Shown here: in pieces, positions 11,955 to 21,768 of the stretch
Layout of the letters: the number at the start of each line of letters is the position of its first letter
How positions within the stretch are numbered: position 1 is the first letter of the stretch
NCBI GenBank assembly: GCA_947453295.1
Contig: CANGGD010000002.1
Location: forward strand, 1 to 53,636
From: Chitinophagaceae bacterium
Lineage (GTDB): Bacteria > Bacteroidota > Bacteroidia > Chitinophagales > Chitinophagaceae
DNA length: 53,636 nt
Reading direction: 5' to 3'
Made by a program: the position numbers and the translations under genes
Notes under the pieces: generated by a model
What the model was told of the DNA's origin: nothing
Databases searched by the model: none
Seen by the model: only the letters and a program-made list of their open reading frames with translations

Positions 11955-12467
11955 TTATTTATTTGATTTTTTGAAAATCGGAACCGTACTACAAGGTTCT
12001 CCAAACATAATGCTTTTTGCAATGGGCATTAATTTATTTGTAATTAATAAATAAGCCTCTTCAGGAATTGGATTTTCGCCACAACCCTTTACTACTATTC
12101 TTTGATCAATGTAAGTATGAAAATCTATTTTGTTTATATTTTCAATTAATATTTTATTTTTTACTTCTTCTGTTGTGCCCATCATAACGCTTACGGATAT
12201 AGGTAATAAAACAGATGAAATTAACATATACGCCCACATCGGAATAATAGCATCTGCGGAACAGGTAACGGCAATAATTTTATTTTTATATTTTTCAAGG
12301 TCTATTTCTTTCAATTGCTGGCGAAACTCTTTCTCTTTTAATATTAAGCCCATAAATAAATAATCCTTGATATCAAAAATCTCAACATTTTCCGATGGTA
12401 GATATTTTTCTAAATTAATAGTAATAATACCACTTTCGGTTATTTTGTTTTTTAATTCTTCTGACAT
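11955..12467 (-). CDS. DUF2480 family protein
   Basis: 170 aa; GIITINLEKYLP...FDIKDYLFMGLILKEKEFRQQL...DAIIPMWAYMLI. Confidence 0.8.
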   Translation of the reverse strand: MSEELKNKITESGIITINLEKYLPSENVEIFDIKDYLFMGLILKEKEFRQQLKEIDLEKYKNKIIAVTCSADAIIPMWAYMLISSVLLPISVSVMMGTTEEVKNKILIENINKIDFHTYIDQRIVVKGCGENPIPEEAYLLITNKLMPIAKSIMFGEPCSTVPIFKKSNK

Positions 12468-12484
12468 GTTGTAAAAATAAAATA

Positions 12485-12509
12485 AAAACCGGCCATAAAA
12501 GCCGGTTTT
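12485..12509 (-). terminator. Rho-independent terminator of ppiD-like gene
   Basis: Perfect 9-bp arms AAAACCGGC/GCCGGTTTT with a 7-nt loop. On the minus strand it follows the 12542 stop and is followed by TTTTATTTTATTTT. Confidence 0.8.
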
Positions 12510-12541
12510 AAAACAAATTTAAAATTGATAATAGTTATTGT

Positions 12542-14674
12542 TTAGAAATGCTTACTTCTTTCGTCTACTATATCTGCTTGTTTTTTTAATCCTTCATACC
12601 ATCCATTAATTTGGCTTCTTATCGTTCCTAATTTAGTGGCTGCATTTTGTGCGATAACTTCTGGACTAGACGCTGGTTTTGTTTGAATTGAGTTTATTTT
12701 TATTAAATACACTCCCGATGTTCCTTCAATTGCTGGTGAAGCTTTTGTTTGATATGTTTTATTAAATGCGGCTCCAATCATTTTAGACTCCATACCAACA
12801 CCATTAATAATTTGTGAGTTAAAATAAATGGTTGAATCTGCACCAGCCATTTGAATTGTTTTTCCATAAGCAGAAGCTGCGCTTTCTAATGTTGGATTTT
12901 GTCCTATTTTTTTACTGATTATTTCTGCTTTTTTCTTGTTTCTAATAATCGCTTCACAACCAGATCTTGCTGTTGCGGTATCTTGTGTACCCTTTTCAAA
13001 AACTTTATCTAAAACAACAACAACAAATTGATCTCCTAAACTAAACGGCTCACTTACATCGCCCACCTTAGCTTCAAATGCCCATTTTACTATTGATCTC
13101 GCATCTTTAAGCACTCCAATACTATAATCATTTTCCTTTACTAATGAAGGTACAGCGTTTAAGCTCTTACCATTTTTTTCGATGAATTTTTCTAATCCGG
13201 CTTTTGTTTTTTCTGCTGATGCTTTTGTTGCCTCTAAACTTGATTTTCCAACAGTTTCGTCTGACACAATTATTTCTTTTCCAACCGAAGCAATTTTATA
13301 TGCAGGTTTAAAATCTTTTTGAGAGACTATATCTATAATGTGATAACCAAATTGTGTTTTAACCACACCTTTTGAACCTGTTGTTTTATTGAAACAAAAA
13401 TCATTAAACTCTGTTACCATTGTTCCATATCCAAATGTTCCTAAATCTCCACCTTTTATTTTACTACCTTGATCCGTAGAATATTGTAATGCTAAACCTG
13501 TAAAATCTCCACCTTTTGTGATAACATTATAAATACTATCAGCAAGTTTTTTAGCAGAAGAATCAGACATTAATTCTTTTCCTGTTGATGGATCATTAGT
13601 TCCAATTAAAATGTGTCTTGCTCTTACACTGTCAGGTAGTTGTTTTACGCCCAATAATTTTGAAATTAAATAATTTCCTTTATCAACATATGGACCATAA
13701 ACAACACCAGCAGGTAATTTAGCTAGTGTATCAATTGAACTATTATTAATTTTTGATTTTGGTAAATACTCATCTACAAAGTCTACGCTAGATAAATTTC
13801 TTGCAACAAACGCTTTTGAATTAGTATCTGTTTCAAATGAAGGTTTAATTTGATCTAACATTTGCTTTGTTGTTGCACTATCTGTTGAACTAGGAAGTTG
13901 ACTAAAAGAAACATATGAAATATTTCTTCCTGCTTCTTGTTTAAACAACTCTTTGTTTTTATTTACATATTCAGCAACATCATCACCTGTTACTTTTACT
14001 TTATCATCTGGAATTTCTGAATAAGGTATTGCCACATAAGAAATGGTTGAAAATGTTTCTGATTCTTTTTGCTCTTTATCTTTTAACCATGAAGGGTAAT
14101 AAGCGCTTGATGATAATAATGCAGAATATTTTGCAACTGTTGTGTTTAATTTTAGAGGATCTATTATTTGAGAATTTACAGAAGCTCTTTGTTCGCCTTT
14201 TAGCTTTTTAATATTATTTAAAGCTGTTTGTGCTTTTGAAACATCTAATTTTCCTGTTAATGAATCTTTTAATGCTTGCTCCTGTAAAAAAGGATTGTTT
14301 TGTTCATTACTTAATAATATGTATGATAACTCTTTAGACGTAAAACTTATTCCTAAATTTTCTGCTTCTTTAAAAAAGATTTTCTCTGCAACTAATTGAT
14401 CCCATATTCTATCTCTCAATTGATATGTTTCTTGGCCTGATGGTCTCTGTCCATATCTTTGCTCTTGCATATCTTCAGCTTCTTTAACTTTACTATTAAA
14501 AGTTGCTAATTCTATTTTTTCTCCATTAACACTACCTACATTATTTGAAAGAGAACCAAATAACTTATTTCCTCCTTGCTTCGCATCCATTAAAATAAAA
14601 CTTATTAAACTTAATGCTATTACAATAATAACTATTGCGGCACCTTTTTCACGAATACTTTGAATAATTTGCAT
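12542..14674 (-). CDS. Peptidylprolyl isomerase with SurA N-terminal domain (PpiD-like)
   Basis: 710 aa; N-terminal TM (MQIIQSIREKGAAIVIIVIALSLISFILMD); parvulin domain RARHILIG...GGDFTGLALQYSTDQGSKIKGGDLGTFGYGTMVTEFNDFCF. Confidence 0.92.
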   Translation of the reverse strand: MQIIQSIREKGAAIVIIVIALSLISFILMDAKQGGNKLFGSLSNNVGSVNGEKIELATFNSKVKEAEDMQEQRYGQRPSGQETYQLRDRIWDQLVAEKIFFKEAENLGISFTSKELSYILLSNEQNNPFLQEQALKDSLTGKLDVSKAQTALNNIKKLKGEQRASVNSQIIDPLKLNTTVAKYSALLSSSAYYPSWLKDKEQKESETFSTISYVAIPYSEIPDDKVKVTGDDVAEYVNKNKELFKQEAGRNISYVSFSQLPSSTDSATTKQMLDQIKPSFETDTNSKAFVARNLSSVDFVDEYLPKSKINNSSIDTLAKLPAGVVYGPYVDKGNYLISKLLGVKQLPDSVRARHILIGTNDPSTGKELMSDSSAKKLADSIYNVITKGGDFTGLALQYSTDQGSKIKGGDLGTFGYGTMVTEFNDFCFNKTTGSKGVVKTQFGYHIIDIVSQKDFKPAYKIASVGKEIIVSDETVGKSSLEATKASAEKTKAGLEKFIEKNGKSLNAVPSLVKENDYSIGVLKDARSIVKWAFEAKVGDVSEPFSLGDQFVVVVLDKVFEKGTQDTATARSGCEAIIRNKKKAEIISKKIGQNPTLESAASAYGKTIQMAGADSTIYFNSQIINGVGMESKMIGAAFNKTYQTKASPAIEGTSGVYLIKINSIQTKPASSPEVIAQNAATKLGTIRSQINGWYEGLKKQADIVDERSKHF

Positions 14675-15148
14675 AATAATTTTTTAAAAAATTTAGGTTG
14701 GCAAAAATAAGATAAAAAAAGGTATTAACAAACTGTGGATAAATGACATAGTGTGATTTTTTTTACCAACAACAAAATTGTTAATATTTCAATTTTATGT
14801 TGAAAACCCTTGTTTTAATAAATTTTAATTGGTTAAATAAAGTTGATAATAATATAAATATTATAATTTATTTTAAAATATACTTCAACTTAAATAACTT
14901 TTACAAAATATTTCAACAATTTTATTTTGATGAAAAATTAAATTTTATCCACTGATTATTTTATGCACAATTTTTAAAAAATCTTTATAAAAACTAAAAA
15001 TAGATAGATATTTTTGTTGTTTACTTGTTAATATCTGTGGAAAACAATAATAAATATTATAATAAAATAAATTTATGCTAGTTTTTCCACTTATTAACAC
15101 CCCTAATAATAATAAGACTATTAAATAAATAAAGTATTAATACATATT
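14675..15148. other. Putative chromosomal replication origin (oriC)
   Basis: Very AT-rich 474-bp divergent intergenic region. TGTGGATAA (14734-14742) is an exact DnaA box. Near matches: TTATCCACT 14945-14953, TTATGCACA 14961-14969, TGTGGAAAA 15036-15044, TTTTCCACT 15083-15091. TAATAATAATAAG run at 15104-15116. mnmG and parS-like sites lie nearby. Confidence 0.65.
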
Positions 15149-16147
15149 ATGGTAGATATACACAATGAAAGTTTTATAAAAAATCAAATTGATAATATAG
15201 GATTTTACAATATTGAAATTGATCCAACACTAAATCTATTTGAAGAAATTAGTAATTTAAAAAAAGAAAAAAATGCAATTATTCTTGCTCATTATTATCA
15301 AGACGCTGAAATACAAGAAATAGCAGATTATCTCGGAGATAGTTTAGGTTTATCTCAAAAGGCAGCTAATACGAATGCAGATATAATATTATTTGCTGGA
15401 GTACATTTTATGGCAGAAACTGCAAAGATTCTTAATCCCACCAAAAAGGTACTAATACCAGATTTAAAAGCTGGCTGCTCTTTAAGTGATTCTACACCTA
15501 CTGCTGAATTTAAAAAGTTTATAAATAATTATCCAAATCATATAGTTATTTCATACATAAATTGTAGTGCTGAAATAAAAGCTTTAAGTGATATAATTTG
15601 TACTTCTTCTAATGCTATTAAAATAGTTGAAAGTTTACCTAAAACACAACCAATAATTTTTGCACCAGATAAAAATTTAGGCAATTACATTAATAAAGTA
15701 ACAGGTAGAAACATGATTTTATGGAATGGATCTTGTATGGTTCATGAAATTTTTAATTTAGAAAAATTAATAAAATTAAAAATTCGACATCCAAAAGCTC
15801 AACTAATCTCACATCCAGAGTGTGAAGAAGAAATATTAGCTATCTCAGACTATATAGGAAGCACTACAGAGCTTTTAAGATATACACAACATAATCCTTC
15901 AAAAGAATTTATAATAGCAACAGAGGCAGGAATACTACATCAAATGCAAAAGTTAAATCCAAATAAAACTTTTATACCAGGACCAAACAACACAATTTGT
16001 GCTTGTAATGAATGTCCTTTCATGAAATTAAATACTTTAGAGAAAATTTATATTACATTAAAATATGAATTACCAGAAATTAATTTAGATAATGAATTAA
16101 TAAATAAAGCTATAATACCTATTAAAAGAATGCTTGAATTAAGCTAA
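15149..16147 (+). CDS. nadA: Quinolinate synthase
   Basis: 332 aa; [74 protein letters not shown]. Confidence 0.97.
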   Translation: MVDIHNESFIKNQIDNIGFYNIEIDPTLNLFEEISNLKKEKNAIILAHYYQDAEIQEIADYLGDSLGLSQKAANTNADIILFAGVHFMAETAKILNPTKKVLIPDLKAGCSLSDSTPTAEFKKFINNYPNHIVISYINCSAEIKALSDIICTSSNAIKIVESLPKTQPIIFAPDKNLGNYINKVTGRNMILWNGSCMVHEIFNLEKLIKLKIRHPKAQLISHPECEEEILAISDYIGSTTELLRYTQHNPSKEFIIATEAGILHQMQKLNPNKTFIPGPNNTICACNECPFMKLNTLEKIYITLKYELPEINLDNELINKAIIPIKRMLELS

Positions 16148-16168
16148 ATTGCTTCTAAATATTTCATT

Positions 16169-17416
16169 TTGTTCATTACAAAACATAAAGTTTTTTTATT
16201 ACAAGTATTAAAATATACAATTACTGCATTCGGTGGTCCGCAATCACATTTAGCTTCAATTTTTAAAAATTTTACAAAAAACAAAGATTATTATTCAACA
16301 TCTGAAATAATTGAACTTAATAATTTATGCCTAATTCTACCAGGCGCTACTAGCACTCAATTAATTACCTTACTTGGCTATAAAAAAGGTGGTTTTAAAT
16401 TAGCTATACTCACTTTTTTAATTTGGATTATACCTGCATGTTTTCTAATGGGATTATTATCTTTCTTTATTTTAAATGAAAATAATTCATCAATAATAAT
16501 TAAAAATCTAAAATTTATTCAACCAATGGCTATTGGTTTTCTATTATTTTCAACATACACAATTTTTAAGGTATCAATTAAAAATATTACATCATTAGTT
16601 ATTTTTATAATTGGCTTTTTTTTTACTTTAACTTTTTTCAAAACACCGTGGATAATACCAATTTTAATACTACTATCGGTTATAATTTCAATTTTTACTC
16701 AAAAACAAGAATTTGAAAAAACTAAAACCACCAGAAAAAAAGTAAACTATAAATTTTTATTTTTATTCCTAGGAATTTTTATATTATCAGGATACTTAAG
16801 TGAAAGATCTAGAGTGAATTCCTGGGAGAACAGAAAAATATTTAATTTGTTTGAGAATTTTTACAGATTTGGTAGTATAGTTTTTGGAGGAGGAGATGTT
16901 TTAATACCACTTATGATTGATCAATATATAGAAAGACCAACCACCCATAAACAATCAATTAATAAAGCAGAATCAATAAAATTAAATAAAGAGACTATTC
17001 TTAATGGATACGGTATAGTAAAAGCTATACCTGGTCCAATATTCTCTATTTCATCCTTTATTGGAGGAATAAGCCTTTCTGATAAAGGGAAATTAATGCA
17101 AGTATTAGGATGTATTATAGCATCTATTGCAATTTTTATTCCTAGTTTTTTAATTATTTTATTTGTTTATCCTTTTTGGGAGAATATTAAATTTAATAAC
17201 TTAATTATTAAGTCAACACAAGGTATTAACGCAGTTGTTGTAGGAATAATGCTTGCCAGTGCGGCTTATTTATTAAAAACAGGTAATTATAATATAAATT
17301 ATCCTTCAATTATAAATATTATAATAATTTTCTCTACTTTTTTTTTATTAATCAAAACAAAAACACCCCCATCATTAATAGTTCTTCTTTGTATTGTATT
17401 AGGACTAATATTTTAA
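16169..17416 (+). CDS. chrA: Chromate transporter family protein (two-domain, long-chain CHR)
   Basis: 415 aa polytopic protein; ITAFGGPQSHLA...LCLILPGATSTQLITLLGY and second half FGSIVFGGGDVLIPLM...VKAIPGPIFSISSFIGG; TTG start. Confidence 0.9.
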   Translation: MFITKHKVFLLQVLKYTITAFGGPQSHLASIFKNFTKNKDYYSTSEIIELNNLCLILPGATSTQLITLLGYKKGGFKLAILTFLIWIIPACFLMGLLSFFILNENNSSIIIKNLKFIQPMAIGFLLFSTYTIFKVSIKNITSLVIFIIGFFFTLTFFKTPWIIPILILLSVIISIFTQKQEFEKTKTTRKKVNYKFLFLFLGIFILSGYLSERSRVNSWENRKIFNLFENFYRFGSIVFGGGDVLIPLMIDQYIERPTTHKQSINKAESIKLNKETILNGYGIVKAIPGPIFSISSFIGGISLSDKGKLMQVLGCIIASIAIFIPSFLIILFVYPFWENIKFNNLIIKSTQGINAVVVGIMLASAAYLLKTGNYNINYPSIINIIIIFSTFFLLIKTKTPPSLIVLLCIVLGLIF

Positions 17417-17982
17417 CTATAATATCTATTATTTATAATTATTTCTTCAATACAATTAGGCACAAGATATTTAATAGATTTTTTTTCTTTTATTTGTTTT
17501 CTAATAAAAGTTGATGAGATTTCAATAATTGGAGTATTAAAAAAGGTAGAACTCTCATTAATTAATTCAATTTTTTCAAAGCCCAATCTTTTATATATAT
17601 AAATAAAATAATTATTTAATATATAATCAACATTATACCAGTTTTTTATATTAGTGTAGCTATCGCTTCCCATAATTATTACAAACTCTTTGTTGGGGTA
17701 CCTATCTGAAAGGTGCATCAATGTAATTGATGTATATGATGGAGTAGGTAAAGAAAATTCGATATTACTAGCCTTTAATTTATTATTATCCTCAATGGCT
17801 GTTTTTATTAAATTTAATCTATGGTTTTTATTCAATAAGCTATTTTTACTTTTTTCTGGATTTTGAGGAGACAAAACAAACCAGATCTCTTTTAAATCAG
17901 AGTTTTCTAACATATAATTAGCTATAATTAAATGTCCAGTATGAATTGGGTTAAAAGAACCGAAAAATAAACCAATTTTCAT
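17413..17982 (-). CDS. nadD: Nicotinate-nucleotide adenylyltransferase
   Basis: 189 aa; KIGLFFGSFNPIHTGHLIIANYML, SPQNPEKSKNSLL, ISSTFIRKQIKEKKSIKYLVP. Confidence 0.96.
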   Translation of the reverse strand: MKIGLFFGSFNPIHTGHLIIANYMLENSDLKEIWFVLSPQNPEKSKNSLLNKNHRLNLIKTAIEDNNKLKASNIEFSLPTPSYTSITLMHLSDRYPNKEFVIIMGSDSYTNIKNWYNVDYILNNYFIYIYKRLGFEKIELINESSTFFNTPIIEISSTFIRKQIKEKKSIKYLVPNCIEEIIINNRYYS

Positions 17983-17999
17983 GTTTGCTTTATTAAAAA

Positions 18000-18230
18000 C
18001 TATATTTTTTGTTCAACTATAATTGACTCTGCTTCATTTAATCTTAAGCTAAGTTTATATCCAGCAACAATAACTGAAATTGGATCTTTCAAAGGCGCCA
18101 CCTTCAAAACAATAATTTCTTCTCCTGGTATACAACCCATTTCCATGAGTTTTAAATATATTTCTTCATTTTCAAACGATCTAATTATTGCCGGCACTCC
18201 AATTTCAATTTCTGATAATCGTTTATACAT
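18000..18230 (-). CDS. feoA: FeoA-domain protein (ferrous iron transport protein A)
   Basis: MYKRLSEIEIGVPAIIRSFENEEIYLKLMEMGCIPGEEIIVLKVAPLKDPISVIVAGYKLSLRLNEAESIIV. ORF track start 18263; Met at 18230 fits FeoA better. Confidence 0.88.
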   Translation of the reverse strand: MYKRLSEIEIGVPAIIRSFENEEIYLKLMEMGCIPGEEIIVLKVAPLKDPISVIVAGYKLSLRLNEAESIIVEQKI

Positions 18231-18262
18231 TAATTTTAAATTTGAACAACAAAGATAAATCA

Positions 18263-18718
18263 ATGCTAGCTGAACTATTTAATGATAAAACTAACACTAC
18301 TAATATTAGTTTTAATTTTTTAAAACCAATTACACTCAAAGAAAGAAACAGACTAAAAAAATACATTAAATCTCTTTTCAAAAAAGAGTCTAAATCACTA
18401 AACTCTTTATCATTAGTTTTTTGCTCTGATAAATACCTCTTAAATATTAATAAAGAGTTCCTAAATCATAATTATTACACAGATATAATAACATTTGATC
18501 TAAGTACCGATACTAATTTGATAGACGCTGAGATTTATATAAGTATCGAAAGAGTTAAAGAGAATGCAAAAACCTTCAAATCAACGATTAAAACAGAATT
18601 ACACAGAGTAATATTCCATGGTGTTTTGCATCTGTGTGGTTATCAAGATAAATCACAATCACAAAAGACAATAATGAGAAACAAAGAAGACCAGGCCCTA
18701 AAAAAATATTTTAACTGA
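18263..18718 (+). CDS. ybeY: Endoribonuclease/rRNA maturation factor YbeY
   Basis: Metal motif HRVIFHGVLHLCGYQDKS. Internal ATG at 18263 (MLAELFND) preferred over the ORF start 18188. Confidence 0.93.
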   Translation: MLAELFNDKTNTTNISFNFLKPITLKERNRLKKYIKSLFKKESKSLNSLSLVFCSDKYLLNINKEFLNHNYYTDIITFDLSTDTNLIDAEIYISIERVKENAKTFKSTIKTELHRVIFHGVLHLCGYQDKSQSQKTIMRNKEDQALKKYFN

Positions 18719-18723
18719 TCCAT

Positions 18724-18739
18724 TGTTCCACGTGGAACA
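18724..18739. promoter_or_regulatory. parS: parS-like ParB binding site 1
   Basis: Perfect 16-bp palindrome TGTTCCACGTGGAACA, matching the parS consensus TGTTNCACGTGNAACA. Confidence 0.75.
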
Positions 18740-18764
18740 GTTTGTTGAAACCCAATTTAATCTA

Positions 18765-18780
18765 GGTTTCACGTGGAACA
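18765..18780. promoter_or_regulatory. parS: parS-like ParB binding site 2
   Basis: GGTTTCACGTGGAACA; one mismatch to TGTTNCACGTGNAACA. Centre is 41 bp from site 1. Confidence 0.65.
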
Positions 18781-18821
18781 TAAAGTACTAATAAATACAA
18801 CCACCATATCTTTGCATCGCA

Positions 18822-20690
18822 ATGTTTAAAAATTATGACATAATAGTAGTTGGGGCCGGGCATGCAGGCTGTGAAGCGGCAGCGGCGGCAGCAAATTTGG
18901 GCTCCAAGGTATTGTTAATTACAATGAATCTGCAAACAATTGCACAAATGAGTTGTAATCCTGCAATGGGAGGTATAGCAAAAGGCCAACTGGTTAAAGA
19001 AATTGATGCGTTAGGAGGGTATAGTGGAATAGTAACCGACAAAAGTATGATTCAGTTTAGAATGCTGAATAGATCAAAGGGTCCAGCAATGTGGAGTCCG
19101 AGAGCTCAAAACGACAGAATGCTTTTTGCGGCTACTTGGAGAGAAATGTTAGAGAACACTCAGAATGTAGATTTTTATCAAGACACTGTAAATCAATTAA
19201 TTATAGAAAAAGAACAGGTAAAAGGAGTTATAACAGGTTTAGGACACGAAATATATTCTAAGTCGGTTGTTTTGACAAATGGCACTTTCTTAAACGGGAT
19301 AATACATATTGGAGAAAAAAATTTTATTGGAGGAAGGGTTGCCGAAAAGGCCTCATTTGGAATAACAGAACAACTTTTAAATTTTGGTTTTGAAAGCGCA
19401 AGATTAAAAACAGGGACTCCGCCAAGAATAGACGGTAGAAGTTTAGATTATTCTAAAATGGAAGAACAAAAAGGTGACGAGGATATAGTCGGCTTTAGTT
19501 ATCTTGAAAAACCTAATTTAAAACCTAAAAACCAAAAAAGCTGTTGGATTACTTACACAAATTCAGCTGTACATGATACATTAAAAACGGGATTTGAATC
19601 AAGCCCTATGTTTCAAGGAAGAATCCAAGGCACTGGACCAAGATATTGTCCAAGTATTGAAGACAAAATCACCAGATTTTCAGAAAGAGATAGACATCAA
19701 TTGTTTGTAGAACCAGAAGGTTGGAATACTATAGAAATTTACGTTAATGGCTTTTCAACTAGCTTATCCGAAGAAACTCAATATCAAGCACTTAGATTGG
19801 TTCCTGGTTTTGAAAATTGTAGATTTTTTAGACCAGGATATGCAATTGAATATGACTTTTTCCCCCCAACCCAATTAAACTTTAACCTAGAAACAAAAAA
19901 TATAAAAAACTTGTTTTTTGCAGGACAAATAAATGGTACTACAGGTTATGAAGAAGCTGCGTGTCAAGGAATTATGGCAGGAATAAACGCACATCAAATT
20001 ACAAAAAATCTAGATGCGTTTATCCTTAAAAGAAGCGAGGCTTATATTGGGGTGTTAATTGATGATTTAATAAACAAAGGAACTGATGAGCCTTATAGAA
20101 TGTTTACAAGTAGGGCTGAACATAGAACACTTTTAAGACAGGATAATGCGGATTTAAGATTAACGGAAAAGAGTTTTAAGCTTGGATTAGCAAAGGAAAA
20201 CAGAATGTCTTTGGTAGATAAGAAAAGCAAAGGCGTTGTTTTTATAAAGGAGCTATTAAGTAAAACAAGTATAGAACCAAATGTTATCAATGATTATTTG
20301 GTTAGCATTGGTGCTTCAATAATTTCAAATAAACAAAAAGCAGATCAATTATTATTAAGGCCAGGAGTTGTTTTACAATCACTTATAAAAAACGATAAAA
20401 ACCTTAGTGTAAACCTTTCTGATTATGATGAAGATGTAATAGAACAAACAGAAATACAAATAAAATATGATACTTATATAGAAAAAGAAAAAGAGATGAT
20501 TGAAAAAATAAATCAACTAGAAGATTTATTAATACCAAAAGAGTTTAATTATGAAAAAATAAATTCTCTTAGTAATGAAGCTAAACAAAAATTAAAAAAA
20601 ATTCTACCTCAAACTCTTGGACAAGCATCAAGAATATCAGGTGTAAATCCAAGCGACATACAAATATTAATGTTATTTATGGGAAGGTAA
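18822..20690 (+). CDS. mnmG: tRNA uridine-5-carboxymethylaminomethyl(34) synthesis enzyme MnmG
   Basis: 622 aa; IIVVGAGHAGCEAAAAAANLG, MSCNPAMGGIAKGQLVKEIDALGG, GTPPRIDGRSLDY, GQINGTTGYEEAACQG. Confidence 0.98.
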   Translation: MFKNYDIIVVGAGHAGCEAAAAAANLGSKVLLITMNLQTIAQMSCNPAMGGIAKGQLVKEIDALGGYSGIVTDKSMIQFRMLNRSKGPAMWSPRAQNDRMLFAATWREMLENTQNVDFYQDTVNQLIIEKEQVKGVITGLGHEIYSKSVVLTNGTFLNGIIHIGEKNFIGGRVAEKASFGITEQLLNFGFESARLKTGTPPRIDGRSLDYSKMEEQKGDEDIVGFSYLEKPNLKPKNQKSCWITYTNSAVHDTLKTGFESSPMFQGRIQGTGPRYCPSIEDKITRFSERDRHQLFVEPEGWNTIEIYVNGFSTSLSEETQYQALRLVPGFENCRFFRPGYAIEYDFFPPTQLNFNLETKNIKNLFFAGQINGTTGYEEAACQGIMAGINAHQITKNLDAFILKRSEAYIGVLIDDLINKGTDEPYRMFTSRAEHRTLLRQDNADLRLTEKSFKLGLAKENRMSLVDKKSKGVVFIKELLSKTSIEPNVINDYLVSIGASIISNKQKADQLLLRPGVVLQSLIKNDKNLSVNLSDYDEDVIEQTEIQIKYDTYIEKEKEMIEKINQLEDLLIPKEFNYEKINSLSNEAKQKLKKILPQTLGQASRISGVNPSDIQILMLFMGR

Positions 20691-20701
20691 TATCAAAAAC
20701 A

Positions 20702-21604
20702 TCAATAACCGTAACCACTAAAAATATCAGTGAGAGTTCTTAAAGAAGTAGAAACTTTAATGGTATTAAAATAAAAGACATCATTATTTTTTCCAAAACC
20801 TCTTCTGTCTCCAATTGTTTTAGCAATGTTTACATTCTTATTTCTAAAAGCTAAACTAGCAGCTAAGGTATTGTTTCCAAATTTTTCCGCTGCAATATAA
20901 GTTTTGCTTACATCATCAAGATAATCGGTGAAAATTTTATTATAAGTAAATTCATAATTTATAGAAAAATCGGGATTAAAAGAAAACCTCAATCCTCCAC
21001 CAAAAGGAACCGAAAATTGATAGAGTGAATAATTTTTTCTGTCTGGAAATTCTGCCATTCCCTGTCCTTCAGTGTGAAGTGGCTTTAGAAAAACCTTGAC
21101 ATTATCATCATCATAAGTATAAGGATTAAAATGATAAACACCTGCCCCAATAAAAACATATGGACTTATGTTAAAATCATAATTATAAACACCAAGTTTT
21201 CTAGATAATAAAGACAGCTCATCGTCTTCTGTAATAATTTCGTTTTTCCAGATATGGTTAAGAAAGTGATACTCACAAACACCACTTAATTGAACAATAT
21301 TACTCCAAAAGCTTAGGTTTCTAGCAACTAATTCCGGGTCTTTATTTTTTTTGTCGTCACCATATACCTTTCCAAACTGTAAACTACTTCTATAGGTTAA
21401 ATAAGGCAAACGGCTATAATTAGTATATTTCAAATCCAATCCAAAAGATGGCAACATTCTTTTAAAAGGACTAGTATTTTCAACAAGGTCACCGTTATAA
21501 GAGCTAGTTCCTATATTAATACCAATTTTAGCCATATCAATAAATTGACAAAAACTAGTAAAAGATACCAAACAAAAAAATTGAATAAAATAAACTTTTT
21601 TCAT
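20702..21604 (-). CDS. DUF6089 family / outer-membrane beta-barrel protein
   Basis: Signal peptide; KIGINIGTSSYNGDLV...LDLKYTNYSRLPYLTYRSSLQFGKVYGDD...AGVYHFNP. Confidence 0.75.
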   Translation of the reverse strand: MKKVYFIQFFCLVSFTSFCQFIDMAKIGINIGTSSYNGDLVENTSPFKRMLPSFGLDLKYTNYSRLPYLTYRSSLQFGKVYGDDKKNKDPELVARNLSFWSNIVQLSGVCEYHFLNHIWKNEIITEDDELSLLSRKLGVYNYDFNISPYVFIGAGVYHFNPYTYDDDNVKVFLKPLHTEGQGMAEFPDRKNYSLYQFSVPFGGGLRFSFNPDFSINYEFTYNKIFTDYLDDVSKTYIAAEKFGNNTLAASLAFRNKNVNIAKTIGDRRGFGKNNDVFYFNTIKVSTSLRTLTDIFSGYGY

Positions 21605-21723
21605 GAATTAAAACGACTTAACAAATGTATGTAATTTTATTAATTTTATAATTAATCAAAAATCAATGAAAAGAATATTGTTTATTATGACTAATCTCAT
21701 TTAACAATTCGCATAATATCATA

Positions 21724-21755
21724 AAAGCCATGATATTTTATGATATCATGGCTTT
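21724..21755 (-). terminator. Hairpin terminator downstream of ssb
   Basis: 13-bp perfect arms AAAGCCATGATAT/ATATCATGGCTTT with 6-nt loop, immediately 3' of ssb on the minus strand. Confidence 0.75.
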
Positions 21756-21768
21756 ATTCAAATAACCA

